NCBI GenBank assembly: GCA_964016885.1
Contig: OZ024757.1
Location: 14,748,923-14,812,922, forward strand
From: Eledone cirrhosa
Taxonomy: Eukaryota > Mollusca > Cephalopoda > Octopoda > Eledonidae
Direction of reading: 5' to 3'
DNA: 64,000 bases
Each line of letters begins with the position of its first letter. The first letter of the stretch is position 1. Shown one piece after another: positions 32,301-46,033 of this stretch. The notes under the pieces were generated by a model, which saw nothing but the letters and a program-made list of their open reading frames with translations, made no database searches and was not told the DNA's origin. The translations under genes were made by a program, and so were the position numbers.

Positions 32301-35300
32301 ATGGAGAGAGAGGGACGGAAGGATAGATGGATGGATAGAGAGAGAGAGGGATGGAAGGATGGATAGAGAATTGGATGGAGAGAGAGGGATGGATAGATGG
32401 AGAGAGAGAAGGATAGAGAGAGCGATGGATGGATGGATAGATAGAGAGAGCGGGACGGATAGAGAGAGCGGGATGGCTGGAGAGGGATGGATGGGGAGAG
32501 AGAGAGAGGGATGGATAGAGAGACAGAGGGGCGGATAGAGAGAGAGGGACGGATGGATGGATAGAGAGAGAAAGGGATGGAAGGAGAGAGAGGGATGGAG
32601 AGAGGGAGGTATGGAGAGAGGGAGAGAGGTGGATGGAGAGAGAGAGAGAGGTGGATGGAGAGAGAGAGAGAGGTGGATGGATGGATAGAGAGGGATGGAG
32701 AAAGGAATGGATGGATGGAGAGAGAGAGGGATCGAAGGAGAGAGAGCGGGATGGCTGGATAGAGAGAGCGGGACGGATAGAGAGAGAGAGGGATGGAAGG
32801 AGAGAGAGAGAGCGGGATGGAAGGAGAGAGAGAGAGAGAGAGATGGATAGAGAGACAGAGGGATGGAGAGAGAGGGGCGGATAGAGACAGAGGGACGGAT
32901 GGATGGATAGAAAGAGAAAGGGATGGATAGAAGGAGAGAGAGAGAGGGATGGATGGAAAGAGAGAGAGAGGGATGGATGGAAAGAGAGAGAGAGGGATGG
33001 AGAGGGATGGATGGATAGAGAGAGCGGGACGGATAGAGAGAGAGAAAGAGGAATGGAAGGAGAGAGATAGAGCGGGATGGCTGGAGAGGGATGGCTGGGG
33101 AGAGAGAGAGAGAGATGGATAGAGAGAGAGAGAGATGGATAGAGAGACAGGGACGGATGGATGGATAGAAAGAGAATGGGATGGATAGAAGGAGAGATAG
33201 AGAGGGATGGATGGAAAGAGCGAGGGATGGATGGATGGATAGAGAGAGCGGGACGGATAGAGAGAGAGAGAGAGCGGGATGGCTGGAGAGGGATGGCTGG
33301 GGAGAGAGATGGATAGAGAGACAGAGGGATGGAGAGACAGAGAGGGGCGGATAGAGAGAGAGGGGCGGATAGAGAGAGAGGGACGGATGGATGGATAGAA
33401 AGAGAAAGGGATGGATAGAAGGAGAGATAGAGAGAGAGAGCGGGATGGATGGAAAGAGAGAGAGAGCGGGATGGAAGGCGAGAGAGAGGGATGGAAGGAG
33501 AGAGAGAGATGGATAGAGAGAGGGAGAGATGGATAGAGAGAGAGAGATGGATAGAGAGAGAGAGATGGATAGAGAGAGAGAGATGGATAGAGAGACAGAG
33601 GGGCGGAGAGAGAGAGAGGGGCGGAGAGAGAGGGACGGATGGATGGATAGAAAGAGAAAGGGATGGATAGAAGGAGAGATAGAGAGAGGGATGGATGGAA
33701 AGAGAGAGGGATGGAGGGATGGATGGATGGATAGAGAGAGAGCGGGACGGATAGAGAGAGAGGGGCGGAGGGATGGATGGATGGATAGAGAGAGCGGGAT
33801 GGAAGGAGAGAGCGGGATGGCTGGAGAGGGATGGCTGGGGAGGGAGAGAGAGAGAGAGATGGATAGAGAGAGATGGAGAGAGAGAGGGACGGATGGATGG
33901 ATAGAAAGAGATGGATAGAAGGAGATATATAGAGAGAGAGGGATGGATGGAAAGAGGGATGAATGGAAAGAGAGAGAGGGACGGAGAGAGAGAGAGAGAG
34001 GGACGGAAGGAGAGAGAGAGAGGGACGGAAGGAGAGAGAGAGAGAGAGGGACGGAAGGAGAGAGAGAGAGAGAGGGACGGAAGGAGAGAGAGAGAGAGAG
34101 GGACGGAAGGAGAGAGAGAGAGCGGGACGGAAGGAGAGAGAGAGCGGGATGGAAGGAGAGAGAGAGAGAGAGAGCGGGATGGAAGGAGAGAGAGAGAGAG
34201 AGCGGGATGGCTGGAGAGGGATGGCTGGGGAGAGAGAGAGAGAGAGAGAGAGATGGATAGAGAGAGAGAGAGAGATGGATAGAGAGAGAGAGGGATGGAT
34301 AGAAGGAAGGAGAGAGAAGGATAGAGAGAGAGAAGGAGAGAGAGAGGGATGGAAGGAGAGAGAGAGAGAGATGGAAGGAGAGAGAGAGAGAGATGGAAGG
34401 AGAGAGAGAGAGAGAGAGGGATGGAAGGAGAGAGAGAGAGAGAGAGAGGGATGGAAGGAGAGAGAGGGGATGGCTGGATAGAGAGAGCGGGACGGATAGA
34501 GAGAGAGAGAGAGGGGATGGCTGGATAGAGAGAGCGGGACGGATAGAGAGAGAGAGAGAGGGATGGAAGGAGAGAGAGAGAGAGATGGAGAGAGAGAGCG
34601 AGGGACGGATGGATGGAAAGAGAGAGAGGGACGGATGGATGGAAAGAGAGAGAGGGACGGATGGAAAGAGAGAGAGGGACGGATAGAAAGAGATGGATGG
34701 AAAGAGATAGAAAGAGATGGATGGAAAGAGAGAGAGAGGGAAGGATGGATGGATAGAGAGAGAGAGGGAAGGATGGTAAGAGAGGGATGGATGGATGGAT
34801 GGATAGAGAGAGAGAGGGATGGAAGGATGGATAGAGAGAGAGAGGGATGGAAGGAGAGAGAGAGGGATGGAAGGAGAGAGAGAGGGATGGATGGATGGAT
34901 AGAGAGAGAGAGGGAAGGATGGATGGATAGAGAGAGAGAGGGAAGGATGGTAAGAGAGGGATGGATGGATGGATGGATAGAGAGAGAGAGGGATGGAAGG
35001 ATGGATAGAGAGAGAGAGGGATGGAAGGAGAGAGAGAGGGATGGAAGGAGAGAGAGAGGGATGGAAGGAGAGAGAGAGGGATGGATAGAGAGAGGGACGG
35101 ATAGAGAGAGGGACGGATAGAGAGAGAGAGGGATGGATGTAGAGAGAGGGACGGATAGAGAGAGAGAGGGATGGATGTAGAGAGAGGGATGGAAGGAGAG
35201 AGAGAGAGAGAGAGGGACGGAGAGAGAGAGGGATGGATAGAGAGAGAGAGAAGGATAGAGAGAGAGAGAGTGAGACGGATGTAGCGAGTGAGAGAAGGAT

Positions 35301-36905
35301 AGAGAGAGAGAGAGTGAGACGGATGTAGCGAGTGAGAGAAGGATAGAGAGAGAGAGAGAGTGAGACGGATGTAGCGAGTGAGAGGGGTGGATAGGAGAGA
35401 GAGGGATGGAGAGAGAGAGGGATGGAGAGAGAGGGACGGAAGGATAGATGGATGGATAGAGGGAGAGAGGGGGATGGAAGGAGAGAGGGATAGAGAGAGA
35501 GAGGGACGGAAGGATGGATAGAGAATTGGATGGAGAGAAAGGGATGGATAGATGGAGAGAGAGAAGGATAGAGAGAAAGGGATGGATAGATGGAGAGAGA
35601 GAAGGATAGAGAGAGCGATGGAGAGGGATGGATGGATAGAGGGATGGATGGATAGAAAGGGATGGATAGAAGGAAGGAGAGGGATGGATAGAGAGATGGA
35701 AGGAGAGAGAGAGAGGGATGGATAGAGAGAGAGAGAGGGATGGATAGAGAGAGAGAGAGGGATGGATAGAGAGAGAGAGAGGGATGGATAGAGAGAGAGA
35801 GGGATGGATGTAGAGAGATTGATGGAGAGAGGGAGGTATGGAGAGAGGGAGAGTGATGGATGGAGAGAGAGGTGGATGGAAAGAGGGATGGATGGAAAGA
35901 GAGAGAGGGATGGAAAGAGAGAGAGGGATGGAAAGAGAGACGGACGGAAGGATGGATAGAGAATTGGATGGAGAGAAAGGGATGGATAGATGGAGAGAGA
36001 GAAGGATAGAGAGAGCGATGGAGAGGGATGGATGGATAGAGGGATGGATAGAGAGAGAAAGGGATGGATAGAAGGAAGGAGAGGGATGGATAGAGAGATG
36101 GAAGGAGAGAGAGAGAGGGATGGAAGGAGAGAGGGATAGAGAGAGAGGGACGGAAGGATGGATAGAGAATTGGATGGAGAGAAAGGGATGGATAGATGGA
36201 GAGAGAGAAGGATAGAGAGAGCGATGGAGAGGGATGGATGGATAGAGGGATGGATGGATAGAAAGGGATGGATAGAGAGAGAAAGGGATGGATAGAGAGA
36301 TGGAAGGAGAGAGATAGAGAGATGGAAGGAGAGAGAGAGAGGGATGGATAGAGAGAGAGAGAGATGGAGAGAGAGAGATGGATAGAGAGAGATTGATGGA
36401 GAGAGGGAGGTATGGAGAGAGGGAGAGTGATGGATGGAAAGAGAGAGAGGGATGGAAAGAGAGAGAGGGATGGAGAGAGAGGGATGGAAAGAGAGAGGGA
36501 CGGAAGGATGGATAGAGAATTGGATGGAGAGAAAGGGATGGATAGATGGAGAGAGAGAAGGATAGAGAGAGCGATGGAGAGGGATGGATGGATAGAGGGA
36601 TGGATGGAGAGAGAAAGGGATGGATAGAAGGAAGGAGAGGGATGGATAGAGAGATGGAAGGAGAGAGAGAGAGAGGGATGGAGAGGGAGAGAGAGAGGGA
36701 TGGAGAGGGAGAGAGAGAGGGATGGAGAGGGAGAGAGAGAGGGATGGAGAGGGAGAGAGAGAGGGATGAAGGGAGAGAGAGAGGGATGAAGGGAGAGAGA
36801 GAGGGATGAATGGAGAGAGAGAGGGATGAATGGAGAGAGAGGGATGAATGGAGAGAGAGAGGGATGGATGGAGTGAGAGAGGGATGAATGGAGAGAGGGA
36901 TGAAT
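29389..36905. repeat. GA/GGATGG purine-rich array, unit 2 (about 7.5 kb)
   Basis: Same monomer vocabulary as unit 1. The first few hundred bases are nearly identical to unit 1 (GAGAAGAGAGGTGAGAGG, repeated GAGACGAACGA). The GATATAACGAGAG module appears only near the start (about 29560-29670). The tail has its own local series: GTGAGACGGATGTAGCGA three times near 35271-35370, and GAGGGATGGAGAGGGAGA units near 36680-36760. The minus strand is open for 2473 codons by composition alone. Confidence 0.95.
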
Positions 36906-37042
36906 TAAATAGAAAAACATGTAAGACTTACCCATTTGTGATGTCAAATAAAGTTTGACAGTACTCTTAGATTTTACAATTATAGCAATGGCTCGACATG
37001 ATAACTACACAAGATAGAAAATATACAGAAACTAATATAATT

Positions 37043-37196
37043 GTTTCTACTTTTGGCACAAGTTCAGCTATAACTCAGTGTATTACTGGTACTTTATTTT
37101 ATCGACCCTGTAAGGATGAAAGTTAACCACGGCGGGATTTGAACTCAGAATGGAAAAGGGCGTAATTCTATACGTCAAATCATGGCGTCCGACGGT
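37043..37196 (-). repeat. Cephalopod-type SINE, unit 2 copy of 12407
   Basis: Same reverse-strand SINE with GAGTTCAAATCCCGCCG and TCGATAAAATAAAGTACCAG. Confidence 0.85.
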
Positions 37197-37325
37197 GTTG
37201 TGTGATGTATAGGTTGTGTGATGTGTGTGGTGTGGTGATGTGTGGTGTGTAGAGTATAATGTGTGGTGAGTGATGTGTATAGCGTGGTGTGTGCACATGG
37301 TGTGTGAGTATGTAGTAAGGGTGTG

Positions 37326-37330
<5 letters not shown>

Positions 37331-37419
<89 letters not shown>
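37331..37419. repeat. GT microsatellite, unit 2
   Basis: About 44 GT units. The GTGTGG-rich lead-in is shorter than in units 1 and 3, lacking the part equivalent to about 12606-12650. Confidence 0.95.
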
Positions 37420-37421
<2 letters not shown>

Positions 37422-37689
37422 AGTCGTTCCCTTTTTAATTTGAGAAATAGGACAGAATCCAAACCCCATTTATAAGCCATGGTGGCTAATCAACACAGAT
37501 GACAGTTTTAAATTCTCATGAGTGGAGAATATATTTATGAAGTTTTAATATTTTGATATTTAAAATGTTTTAAGTGTCATTTAGAGTATAGTTTTTATTT
37601 CACTTCATTATGTAATGAGTTACCATTTTCTGATTGTTTTCAAGGTCATATTCATTAAAAACATCAAAAATAATAGCAAATATAAATTT

Positions 37690-38443
37690 CACCTCCAAAG
37701 TGAAACTGGTGTAATATGCCAAAGTGAAACTGGTGTAGTATATTCACATCCAAAGTGAAAAACTGGTGTAATATTCCAAAGTGAAACTGGTGTAATATTC
37801 CAAAGTGTAAACTGGTGTAATATTCCAAAGTGTAAACTGGTGTAATATTCCAAAGTGTAAACTGGTGTAATATTCCAAAGTGAAACTGGTGTAGTATATT
37901 AACATCCAAAGTGAAAAACTGGTGTAATATTCCAAAGTGTAAACTGGTGTAATATTCACCTCCAAAGTGAAACTGGTGTAGTATATTCACATCCAAAGTG
38001 AAACTGGTGTAATATATCCACCTCCAAAGTGAAACTGGTGTAATATTCACCTCCAACGTGAAACTGGTGTAATATTCACCTCCAACGTGAAACTGGTGTA
38101 ATATTCACCTCCAACGTGAAACTGGTGTAATATTCACCTCCAACGTGAAACTGGTGTAGTATATTCACATCCAAAGTGAAAAACTGGTGTAATATTCCAA
38201 AGTGTAAACTGGTGTAATATATCCACCTCCAAAGTGAAACTGCTGTAATATATCCACCTCCTAAGTGAAACTGGTGTAATATTCCAAAGTGAAACTGGTG
38301 TAGTATATTCACATCCAAAGTGAAAAACTAGTGTAATATTCCAAAGTGTAAACTGGTGTAATATTCACCTCCAAAGTGAAAAACTGGTGTAATATTCATC
38401 TTCAAAGTGAAACTGGTGCAACATTCATCTCCAAAGCGAAAAT
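37690..38443. repeat. 24/29/31 bp minisatellite, unit 2
   Basis: About 170 bp shorter than in unit 1, with a different monomer order, including four successive CACCTCCAACGTGAAAC variants. The terminal monomers (GGTGCAACATTCATCTCC, AAGCGAAAATATTTTAGC) match unit 1. Confidence 0.95.
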
Positions 38444-38910
38444 ATTTTAGCACCTCATTTACATATAATTTTTAAGTTGGTGAAATCAAAATATTGACCT
38501 CAAAGACAAGTCCTCCCCCCTATTTTACCATCAATATTTTGTCACATTTCTCGACATATATACAAGTATATACAATATTTACTTTACATAAATTATCAAA
38601 AGATTTGCTATTTATGTAAACAGAATTATCCGAAACTAAATCTAATAAAATTTCTTTTAATTAAATTTAAGAAAAAAATATAGTTTGAAAGAAAACTAGA
38701 GATCACTGCTCGGACCAAGGTGTAGGGGTCACGACATACAAAATGAGGTAAGCGTTTGGAAAGGCTTCCAGCTGTTAAAGCGAAGCCAAGATCAGTTCTG
38801 TATGAGCAAGACATGGTCACCTGACCTGGCATTGCCCACAATAGGACAACTCGTCTAACCCATGCTAGCGTAGAAAAATTGATATTAAATGGTGATTATA
38901 TATATATATA

Positions 38911-39090
38911 AGTGAGTGAGTGAGTGAGTGAGTGAGTGAGTGAGTGAGTGAGTGAGTGAGTGAGTGAGTGAGTGAGTGAGTGAGTGAGTGAGTGAGTGAG
39001 TGAGTGAGTGAGTGAGTGAGTGAGTGAGTGAGTGAGTGAGTGAGTGAGTGAGTGAGTGAGTGAGTGAGTGAGTGAGTGAGTGAGTGAGTG
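38911..39090. repeat. AGTG tetranucleotide microsatellite (45 copies)
   Basis: 180 bp of perfect AGTG between a TA tract and TCTCGGGTTCAATCG. Unit 1 has only a GTGTGTGCGTGTGCGTG-like tract at this place. The minus strand reads as a THSL repeat, which is a by-product. Confidence 0.97.
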
Positions 39091-39278
39091 TCTCGGGTTC
39101 AATCGAGGGGGAAACCACAGTAGGTAAAGTACTCAATACATTAGTAGCGTATATACAAAATATAATATAGAAATAGCTTCTACAGGACTAGAACTGTTTC
39201 ATTCGAAGGAAATCATCAGGAAAGCCCCGATTTCCCTGAAATGAAAGTTCTAGTACTGTAGAAGCCATTTCTATATCA
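39091..39278 (+). mobile_element. Hairpin element F3, unit 2
   Basis: Same as 14500-14685, with hairpin at 39176-39265 and one change in the right arm (TAGTACTGTAG instead of TAGTCCTGTAG). Confidence 0.75.
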
Positions 39279-39283
39279 TTCTG

Positions 39284-39743
39284 TTGACAAAGGGTTTCTC
39301 CCTACGAACGGAAGGCCAGTTATATGATGCCTGTGTGAGATGGGCAGCAACTGCGGAGGATATGCGACGGCTGGAGAGAAATGAATCAAGCATGCTCCGT
39401 TGGATGTGCAATGTCAACGTGTGTGAACGACCAAGTATAGACGAGTTGAAAAGGAAACTGGGTATAAGAGGGGTAAGTTGTGGTGTGCAGGAGAGAAGAC
39501 TACGATGGTATGGACATGTGATGCGCATGGAGGATGACCGCTGGGTAAAGAAGTACCAAGAAATCCCAGTAGAAGGAAGATGCAGTAGAGGGAGACCACG
39601 AAAATCATGGGCGGAAGTGGTGAGAGCTGACCTCAGATCGCTGAAGCTCACAGATGACGACCGAGGACAGTAACGATGGAGACATGCTGTGCTGAATAGG
39701 ACCCGTCCCACCCTTGCAAACAGGAAAAAGCAGACGTATGAAG
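39284..39743 (+). pseudogene. LINE polymerase C-terminus, unit 2 copy
   Basis: Same 129-residue frame, internal gap and TAA (39671-39673) as 14691-15150. Amino-acid differences are few: K to R in IDELKRKLG and C to Y in WVKKYQEI. The shared defects show that the units inherited an already dead fragment. Confidence 0.8.
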
Positions 39744-39799
<56 letters not shown>

Positions 39800-40078
39800 A
39801 GAATCAAATATATTACTTGACTAATATACTAATATGTATAGATAATAAAGATATAACAAACCTGTTGGTATAAACATCAACACTGGTAGACTCCTTCAGT
39901 ACAGGAGAGGGGCAGATGATACTCCTGGCTTGTGTTTGATCAATAGCATCACTCCTTCCCTATGGCACATACATTTCTATTTGGTAGTGACCAGTTGTTT
40001 CCTCCTGCTAAGAAAGAAATACCACCAGGGGTCAGAAGATTAATTTATTAGTTTTATTTATTTAGTTTATGTATCATA

Positions 40079-40161
40079 TATAGGGTGTCCCCCCAAAATG
40101 TATACACACTTCAACAATATTCTAATAAATATGTGTATGCATTTTTGGGGGTCACCCTGTA
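40079..40161. mobile_element. Mariner-like MITE, unit 2
   Basis: Identical layout to 15463-15545: TA, TAGGGTGTCCCCCC, core, GGGGGTCACCCTG, TA. Confidence 0.7.
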
Positions 40162-40255
40162 TTTGTGGCTGAATTTTTGGGGTGGTGGTGGGAGGTTATT
40201 GTGGCTGAGGGGAGGGAGGGAGAATGTAGATTGTGTGTGTGTGTGTTGACTGTCG

Positions 40256-40290
<35 letters not shown>

Positions 40291-40312
40291 GTAGAAGGGA
40301 GAGAGAACGTGA

Positions 40313-40354
40313 GATGGGAGAGAGACACATACATGTATGTGTGTCTCTCCCATC
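40313..40354. repeat. 42 bp palindrome, unit 2
   Basis: Same inverted repeat as 15685-15726. The GT tract before it is longer than in unit 1. Confidence 0.8.
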
Positions 40355-40726
40355 TATGTAGATATAGAGTAATGTGAATGCAAAAGGGTTAAATGCACAC
40401 AAACACAAACATACATATACACAGCCTTAATATAAACCAATCCGGTCAGTTTAAACTGGAGATGGTAGACAGCCAGACCAATCTCAGAGATAATATTTAC
40501 GTTTATGTTGACAGGGCAAATGGCTGGGTATTTGTGTGGTCAGCTAGAACAATGACGTCCCCTTCTGTAAGGTTGCCAGGACGGGTCTGGGTCACTACAA
40601 AATTAAAACAATATTTGTTATATGAACAGTGTGTGTGTGTGTGTGTATGTGTGAGTAGGGGGTAATTTGTTGTGTGGGGTTAATTTAGAGAATATAGGGT
40701 TAACATCAACAATGTGGAGGTAATAT

Positions 40727-40995
40727 GGCTAACATGAAGAGTGTGGTGGGGGAGGGGATAAACATGGCGAGAGTGTGGTGGAGGGCAAACATGGCGAGAG
40801 TGCGGTGGGGGTCAAACATGGTGAGAGTGGGGGGGGGGAACATGGCGAGAGTGTGTGTGTGTATATGGGGGGGGGGGGGGGGGAGAGTGGGAGATGCGGG
40901 ATAACATGGCGAGAGTGTGGGGGCTAACATGGGGAGAGGCTTTTGAACAGGAGGGGATATCAGTATGCGTGTAGTTGTAGAAGTAGAAGGGTAAC
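40727..40995. repeat. G-rich minisatellite, unit 2
   Basis: Same AACATGGCGAGAGTG copies. The longest G-run near 40867-40882 is longer than its unit 1 counterpart. Confidence 0.8.
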
Positions 40996-41026
<31 letters not shown>

Positions 41027-41281
41027 GAGGCACGTGGCCTAGTGGTAAGGGTGTTGGACTTACAATCATAACATCGTGGGTTCGATTCCTGGGTTGCATG
41101 TTGTGTTCTTGAGCAAAACACTTCATTTCACGTTGCTCCAGTAAACTAAGCTGAAAATGAGTACCAGCAATAGATGGGAGGTTTAACCCTGCGATGGACT
41201 GGCGCCCTGTCCAGGGTGGAGTCTTGTACTCTCAGTCGCTTCACGCCATAATGCATGGAAAATCTAAGTCGTCTAACTACA
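41027..41281 (+). repeat. tRNA-derived SINE, unit 2
   Basis: A box TGGCCTAGTGG and B box GGTTCGATTCC are unchanged from the unit 1 copy at 16386. Confidence 0.85.
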
Positions 41282-41384
41282 GAGGTACAACGTCAAACCA
41301 CTCTAGCACATTACTATAAAAAGTTATTTAAAAAATAAATAGATGATAAATAGAAAAAGAGAAATGGGGAATACATATACATAC

Positions 41385-41420
<36 letters not shown>

Positions 41421-41423
<3 letters not shown>

Positions 41424-42142
41424 GTGGGGGATATTATTATATTGCCAGAAATAATAAAACTCACTTTTCACTTCCATATATTTTATATCTATCCCTATAG
41501 TTAATTTAACTAGCAATCAATGTTTTATAGATTGACCAAGAGTTATATATATAGTCCCCCAGAGTTCTTTCGTTATACACCTGTGACATCAGTGATACTA
41601 TTGTTTCTTCCTGTTGTGTTGTAATGATGGTACAACAACTAATCAAAGGCCCTAAGAAAGATTAAAGTGGTAGAAAAGCCAGGATCTACTATAAAATCCA
41701 TGATCAGTAAACCTTAACCCTTTAAGAAAACCCAAATTAGGGAAGCAACTGAAATAGAACCAAGAAAACCGAAGTAAAACAGAAAACCTGAATGGAACAA
41801 CAACAACCATACAAATACACACTAATGACCAAAGATAGAATACAAACACGAACACACACCAAACAGAAAACGCGCATAGAAACACATTCGGAAATCGAGA
41901 CAAATAAATAAACAATTGAATAAGTAAACATTACAATAATATCACTGATGATGTCACAGGTGTCTCATGAAAGAACTCAGACTATATATATATATATAAA
42001 AACAGTTGGTCAATCAATGATAAACATTGATTGCCAGCTAAATTAACTATTGGGATGTAGAATATACGGAAGCGAAAACCAATCCAACCCAAACTGTTTT
42101 ATTATATATTTCTGGCAATATTATAACAATATGACCCTCCCC
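41421..42142. mobile_element. 722 bp foldback element, unit 2
   Basis: Same length, arm positions and ends (GGGGTGGGGG and GACCCTCCCC) as 16776-17497, with scattered substitutions. Confidence 0.8.
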
Positions 42143-42465
42143 AAATATAATTTGTTTCGACATACGATTTCATATAAAAAATACGTTGCAAACAAATTAG
42201 TTCGGATCTAGCTGTCGAAAAGCTGGAGCTCAGCCGTCGGGGTCCTGACTTTTCCTTATATACATATATACACACACACAGCAACGTATTAGTGGGGAAA
42301 TATACAAATAACACACACACTGTCGTTGTGCGTGGTACCTGCTTCTGTGTTTTTTTGTTTTTTTTCCCTTTCCCTTTCCTTTATATTATATTATATTTGT
42401 TTGTGCTTTCGTTCTGTAAATATTCTATTATATTTCTTTTTATAAGAAATATAATACAATTTTAA

Positions 42466-42549
42466 GGGCAGTAGATTGGCAGTATCAGTATAGAGTCGGA
42501 CACCATGCTTTGCAGCATAGAGTCACGGCCCTTTACGCTCTAAGCATTG
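42466..42549 (+). repeat. SINE head fragment, unit 2
   Basis: Same 3'-truncated head as 17829-17912. Confidence 0.6.
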
Positions 42550-43555
42550 AGCACACCTCGCTTCGGCTGTTGGCGTCTAGTATACTGTATCACACTTTTT
42601 TGTCTCTCCTCTTTTCTTATGATACATATCTTCTCTTTAATATATACATATATATATATGCACACATACATGCATAAACACTTCTATGCAAATACTCATA
42701 CATATATATTAAAAACACACATCATATACCAGCATAATAACGATTGACAAACCATCAGGACATGCTTGCTCGTGTGAAAACCGAACTTGCTACGCTACGT
42801 ACACTGACGGAAACATATGTACATAAACACACAAACAGAACTGGTATGACTTACATCAAAGATTTTGTTCCACTATTGAACCATTCAAGGTAGTTAGAAC
42901 GAACTACCAGTGTAGTACTGGGGTCAATTCTTCTTCTATATCTCTTTCTTAATTCCTTTCTCTCACTCTATATCCGTCTCTGGAAAACATAACCTATCTG
43001 GGGTAGAGATCCGATCTGTCACCTTATACAAAATGCCCCGAACACCCCGAATGTCAATGCGGGACCTCTACAACTCCCTCACAAGTTATAGGTCCCTACA
43101 TACATACATAGAAACATCAGAGATATCCTTTATATCTTTCACTCGATAATGCTAGACAAGTATTCCGTGAGTCAGAAAGGAATATTTGCGATATGACGGG
43201 AGAACCTCTCTGAATAAATATTACATAATTCAGAGGCTACGTAAAGCAGGCGGCGACATCATCGAAGACCAGAGATGCCATGTGGAAATGGACATAACAC
43301 ACATAGGGTTACCTTATAATCATAGACATTTGGGCTTATGAACACATATATATTTAAATATATACGGGTGAAATGTTGATTAGTAAACAAACCGTGTATC
43401 TCACATGTAAGAGGGAAAGCCATAGCAAGTGTTGAGGATAAGAGACGTGTGGAATTAATAATAATAATATTGTTTTAATTATTAATAGTAGTAGTTGTCA
43501 CAATAAAGTGAGGAGGACAACGTTATTATAAATACTTATACTAATGTTGTTTGGA

Positions 43556-43736
43556 GGGCGGTGGATTGGCAGAGGGTCGGACGCCATTCTTTGACGTATA
43601 GAGTTACGGCCCTTGCCATTATGAGTTCAAATCCCGCCGAGGTTAACTTTGCCTTTCATCCTTACAGGGTCGATAAAATAAAGTACTAGTAATGCACTGG
43701 GTAATTGCTGGCCTTGTGCCAAACGTAGAAACCATT
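43556..43736 (+). repeat. Cephalopod-type SINE, unit 2 copy of 18998
   Basis: Same SINE with the same TTATTATAAATACT flanks. One tail change is seen (GTACTAGTAATGC instead of GTACCAGTAATGC). Confidence 0.87.
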
Positions 43737-44198
43737 ATTATAAATACTCATATACACACAAGCTTAAACAGGTATACATGCGTACGCTTATCTAGACACA
43801 TACGTACATAAACGTTTATAAATAAAAGCCAAAGATAAGAAGAACATAGCTTACCATATCGAATTTGGAAGGATGCACACGACGTTGAGTGCTTCAATAT
43901 GGTCCCATCATCATTTGCTGATACGATTATTGCATACACAACACAAGTTTAAAGAGCTATCTGTTTAGAAACCATCAAGCCAGGCCACCATCTATACACT
44001 GAGGTATGACAATTGAAGGACATCACCGCAAATCAGGTGGTTGTAACATCAAATCAAACCTAAAGAGATAAAAATAAAAGTCATGATATATTTTCTGAAA
44101 ACTACAGAATAGTAAAAGATATGTCGACACTTTTGCGGTATTAATAAGACTGAGAAAGGTATGAACGCCACCACGTCAATTAAGCTTCGAAAATAGAA

Positions 44199-44377
44199 AG
44201 TAGGTTTATATATATATTAATTTTCATTTTCTTCCCCAATTCTGTATTTTGAAGTCCTTTCATTATTTTAAATATTTCTATCATGTCACTCGTTTGATTA
44301 ATCTCCTCCAAAGTTGTAATTCTAAGTGTTTGTCCCTGGTATAGTGAACTAATGTTGATATTTTCAAGTCTTGGCAT
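44199..44377 (-). pseudogene. LINE polymerase fragment, unit 2 copy of 19641
   Basis: Translation is identical to the unit 1 copy over the legible region (TLEEIN, DMIEIFKIMKGLQN). Confidence 0.58.
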
Positions 44378-45759
44378 TTATATGGAATAGTGTACTAATA
44401 TTTAAATTGTCTTCATCTTTTTATCCTGTCTCCCCTAAGATTTATCTCCTCTAAATTTACAAAAGCTTCTCATTTCTTTCACAAGATAGATCTTTAAATA
44501 ATTATATTGTTTTCTGTTTTCTTCTTCTCTGGGTTGCTTCAAGAGCCTCACCATTTGTTCGGATGTCGGTTGATCATGGCCCAAAACAATATTCTCAGTG
44601 GTATCACATATTCCTGTAGAGTTTTAGATTTTTCAGCATTTAGTTAGGAAAAAGAATGTTTTATTATTTCTATTATCCGTCTCGCTGTTTTACTTCTACA
44701 TGGTTAGCCATCTTTCAATTCATATTCATACATATTCACAATTCTTCTGTGAGGGTATAAGCTCGTTATTTGCTCAACATTCGATACCAAAACATGCTTC
44801 CTATTCATAACTTCGTTGTACGAATATAATAATTAAAGTATATATACAAGCCATCTGTATATATATATATATATAGCTGCTTATTAACTCTTTCCCGAAA
44901 CATATCTTCAAAATAAGCTAAGACATATCCCGAAATATATTATAAGGTGTCTCAATAATTATTCCATTTCAATCAATTTCTCATTTTAGTTTTCTTTAGA
45001 AATATCTTGGCATTGAAGATTTGTCCTTCTCATAGTAATTAGCTTGTCTCAAAATTGTTCGTAGTGTTTCATGTTTCGTGTCAAAAACTATCGTTAATTC
45101 AAGATTTTGCTCTAATGTAATAAATGTTACTTTTAAAAGAGTGAAGCTCTCAATTTTTTCTTTCTCTTGTATATTGATATCCAAAGAATGACAAATGTAT
45201 GTGTTAGGAGAAAAAACCCACAGCCAAAAAACCCATATCCAAACAATGACAAATGTATGTGTTATGCGGTAGGAGGAAAAAACAACGACCTTCTTCCGTC
45301 GCTCTAGAAGGCTAACTGACAATATCGTTCGTAGGAGTGACAAGTACTCGACAACTGAGCACACCTCTTACTGCCTTTTATATACCATGTTAACTGGACA
45401 GACTTGCCAAGTATGGATACACTCTCACCTTATCAATATTGTCCGAGTCCGAGGACATTTTTCTCTCTGGTTAAGGAGTGAGATAAAATATTAGGGATCA
45501 ATGTCTAGCAATAATTTAATTAAATTATATTTAACCAAAGCTGTTATGTCGTGTTTGTTGTTATATTTTATAGTCGTGGTTACAATGTTTATCAGTGGTT
45601 GTAGAATTAGTTTTATCTAATTATTATCAAACAAAAATGATGTACATATTGTCGTTGTACGTTGAAATCACATATATACATTTATATACACACCAAGGAT
45701 GGAGGGAAGACAGAATTGAAAACCATTATTGCTGAGCACAACATTGCAGGATCAAATCT

Positions 45760-45760
45760 A

Positions 45761-45832
<72 letters not shown>
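45760..45832. repeat. CA then TA microsatellite, unit 2
   Basis: A shorter CA run and longer TA run than at 21210-21293. Confidence 0.92.
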
Positions 45833-45834
<2 letters not shown>

Positions 45835-46033
45835 ATAATCAGGTATGTCCATTTATGAACGCCACTGCAGATCATCGGGTCGTAGGATGAAATCAACCCT
45901 ACAGAAATGATAAACCATATGAAGGTATATTTTATGAAAGCTCGTGAAGAATAAAAATGAAAGTGAACCATTTTGAATTGTTAATATCATTGGGAAAGCC
46001 ATGAAGGCCACTACATCAATTTTTCTTTTAAAT

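Noticed and set aside
29526..36947. 2473-codon reverse-strand open frame as a giant low-complexity protein gene
   Set aside because: It is the translation of CT-rich satellite. All minus frames are open because of composition, length follows the array, and there is no domain or frame conservation between units.
38885..39136. THSL-repeat protein frame
   Set aside because: It translates the AGTG microsatellite, which is absent from unit 1 at the same place.
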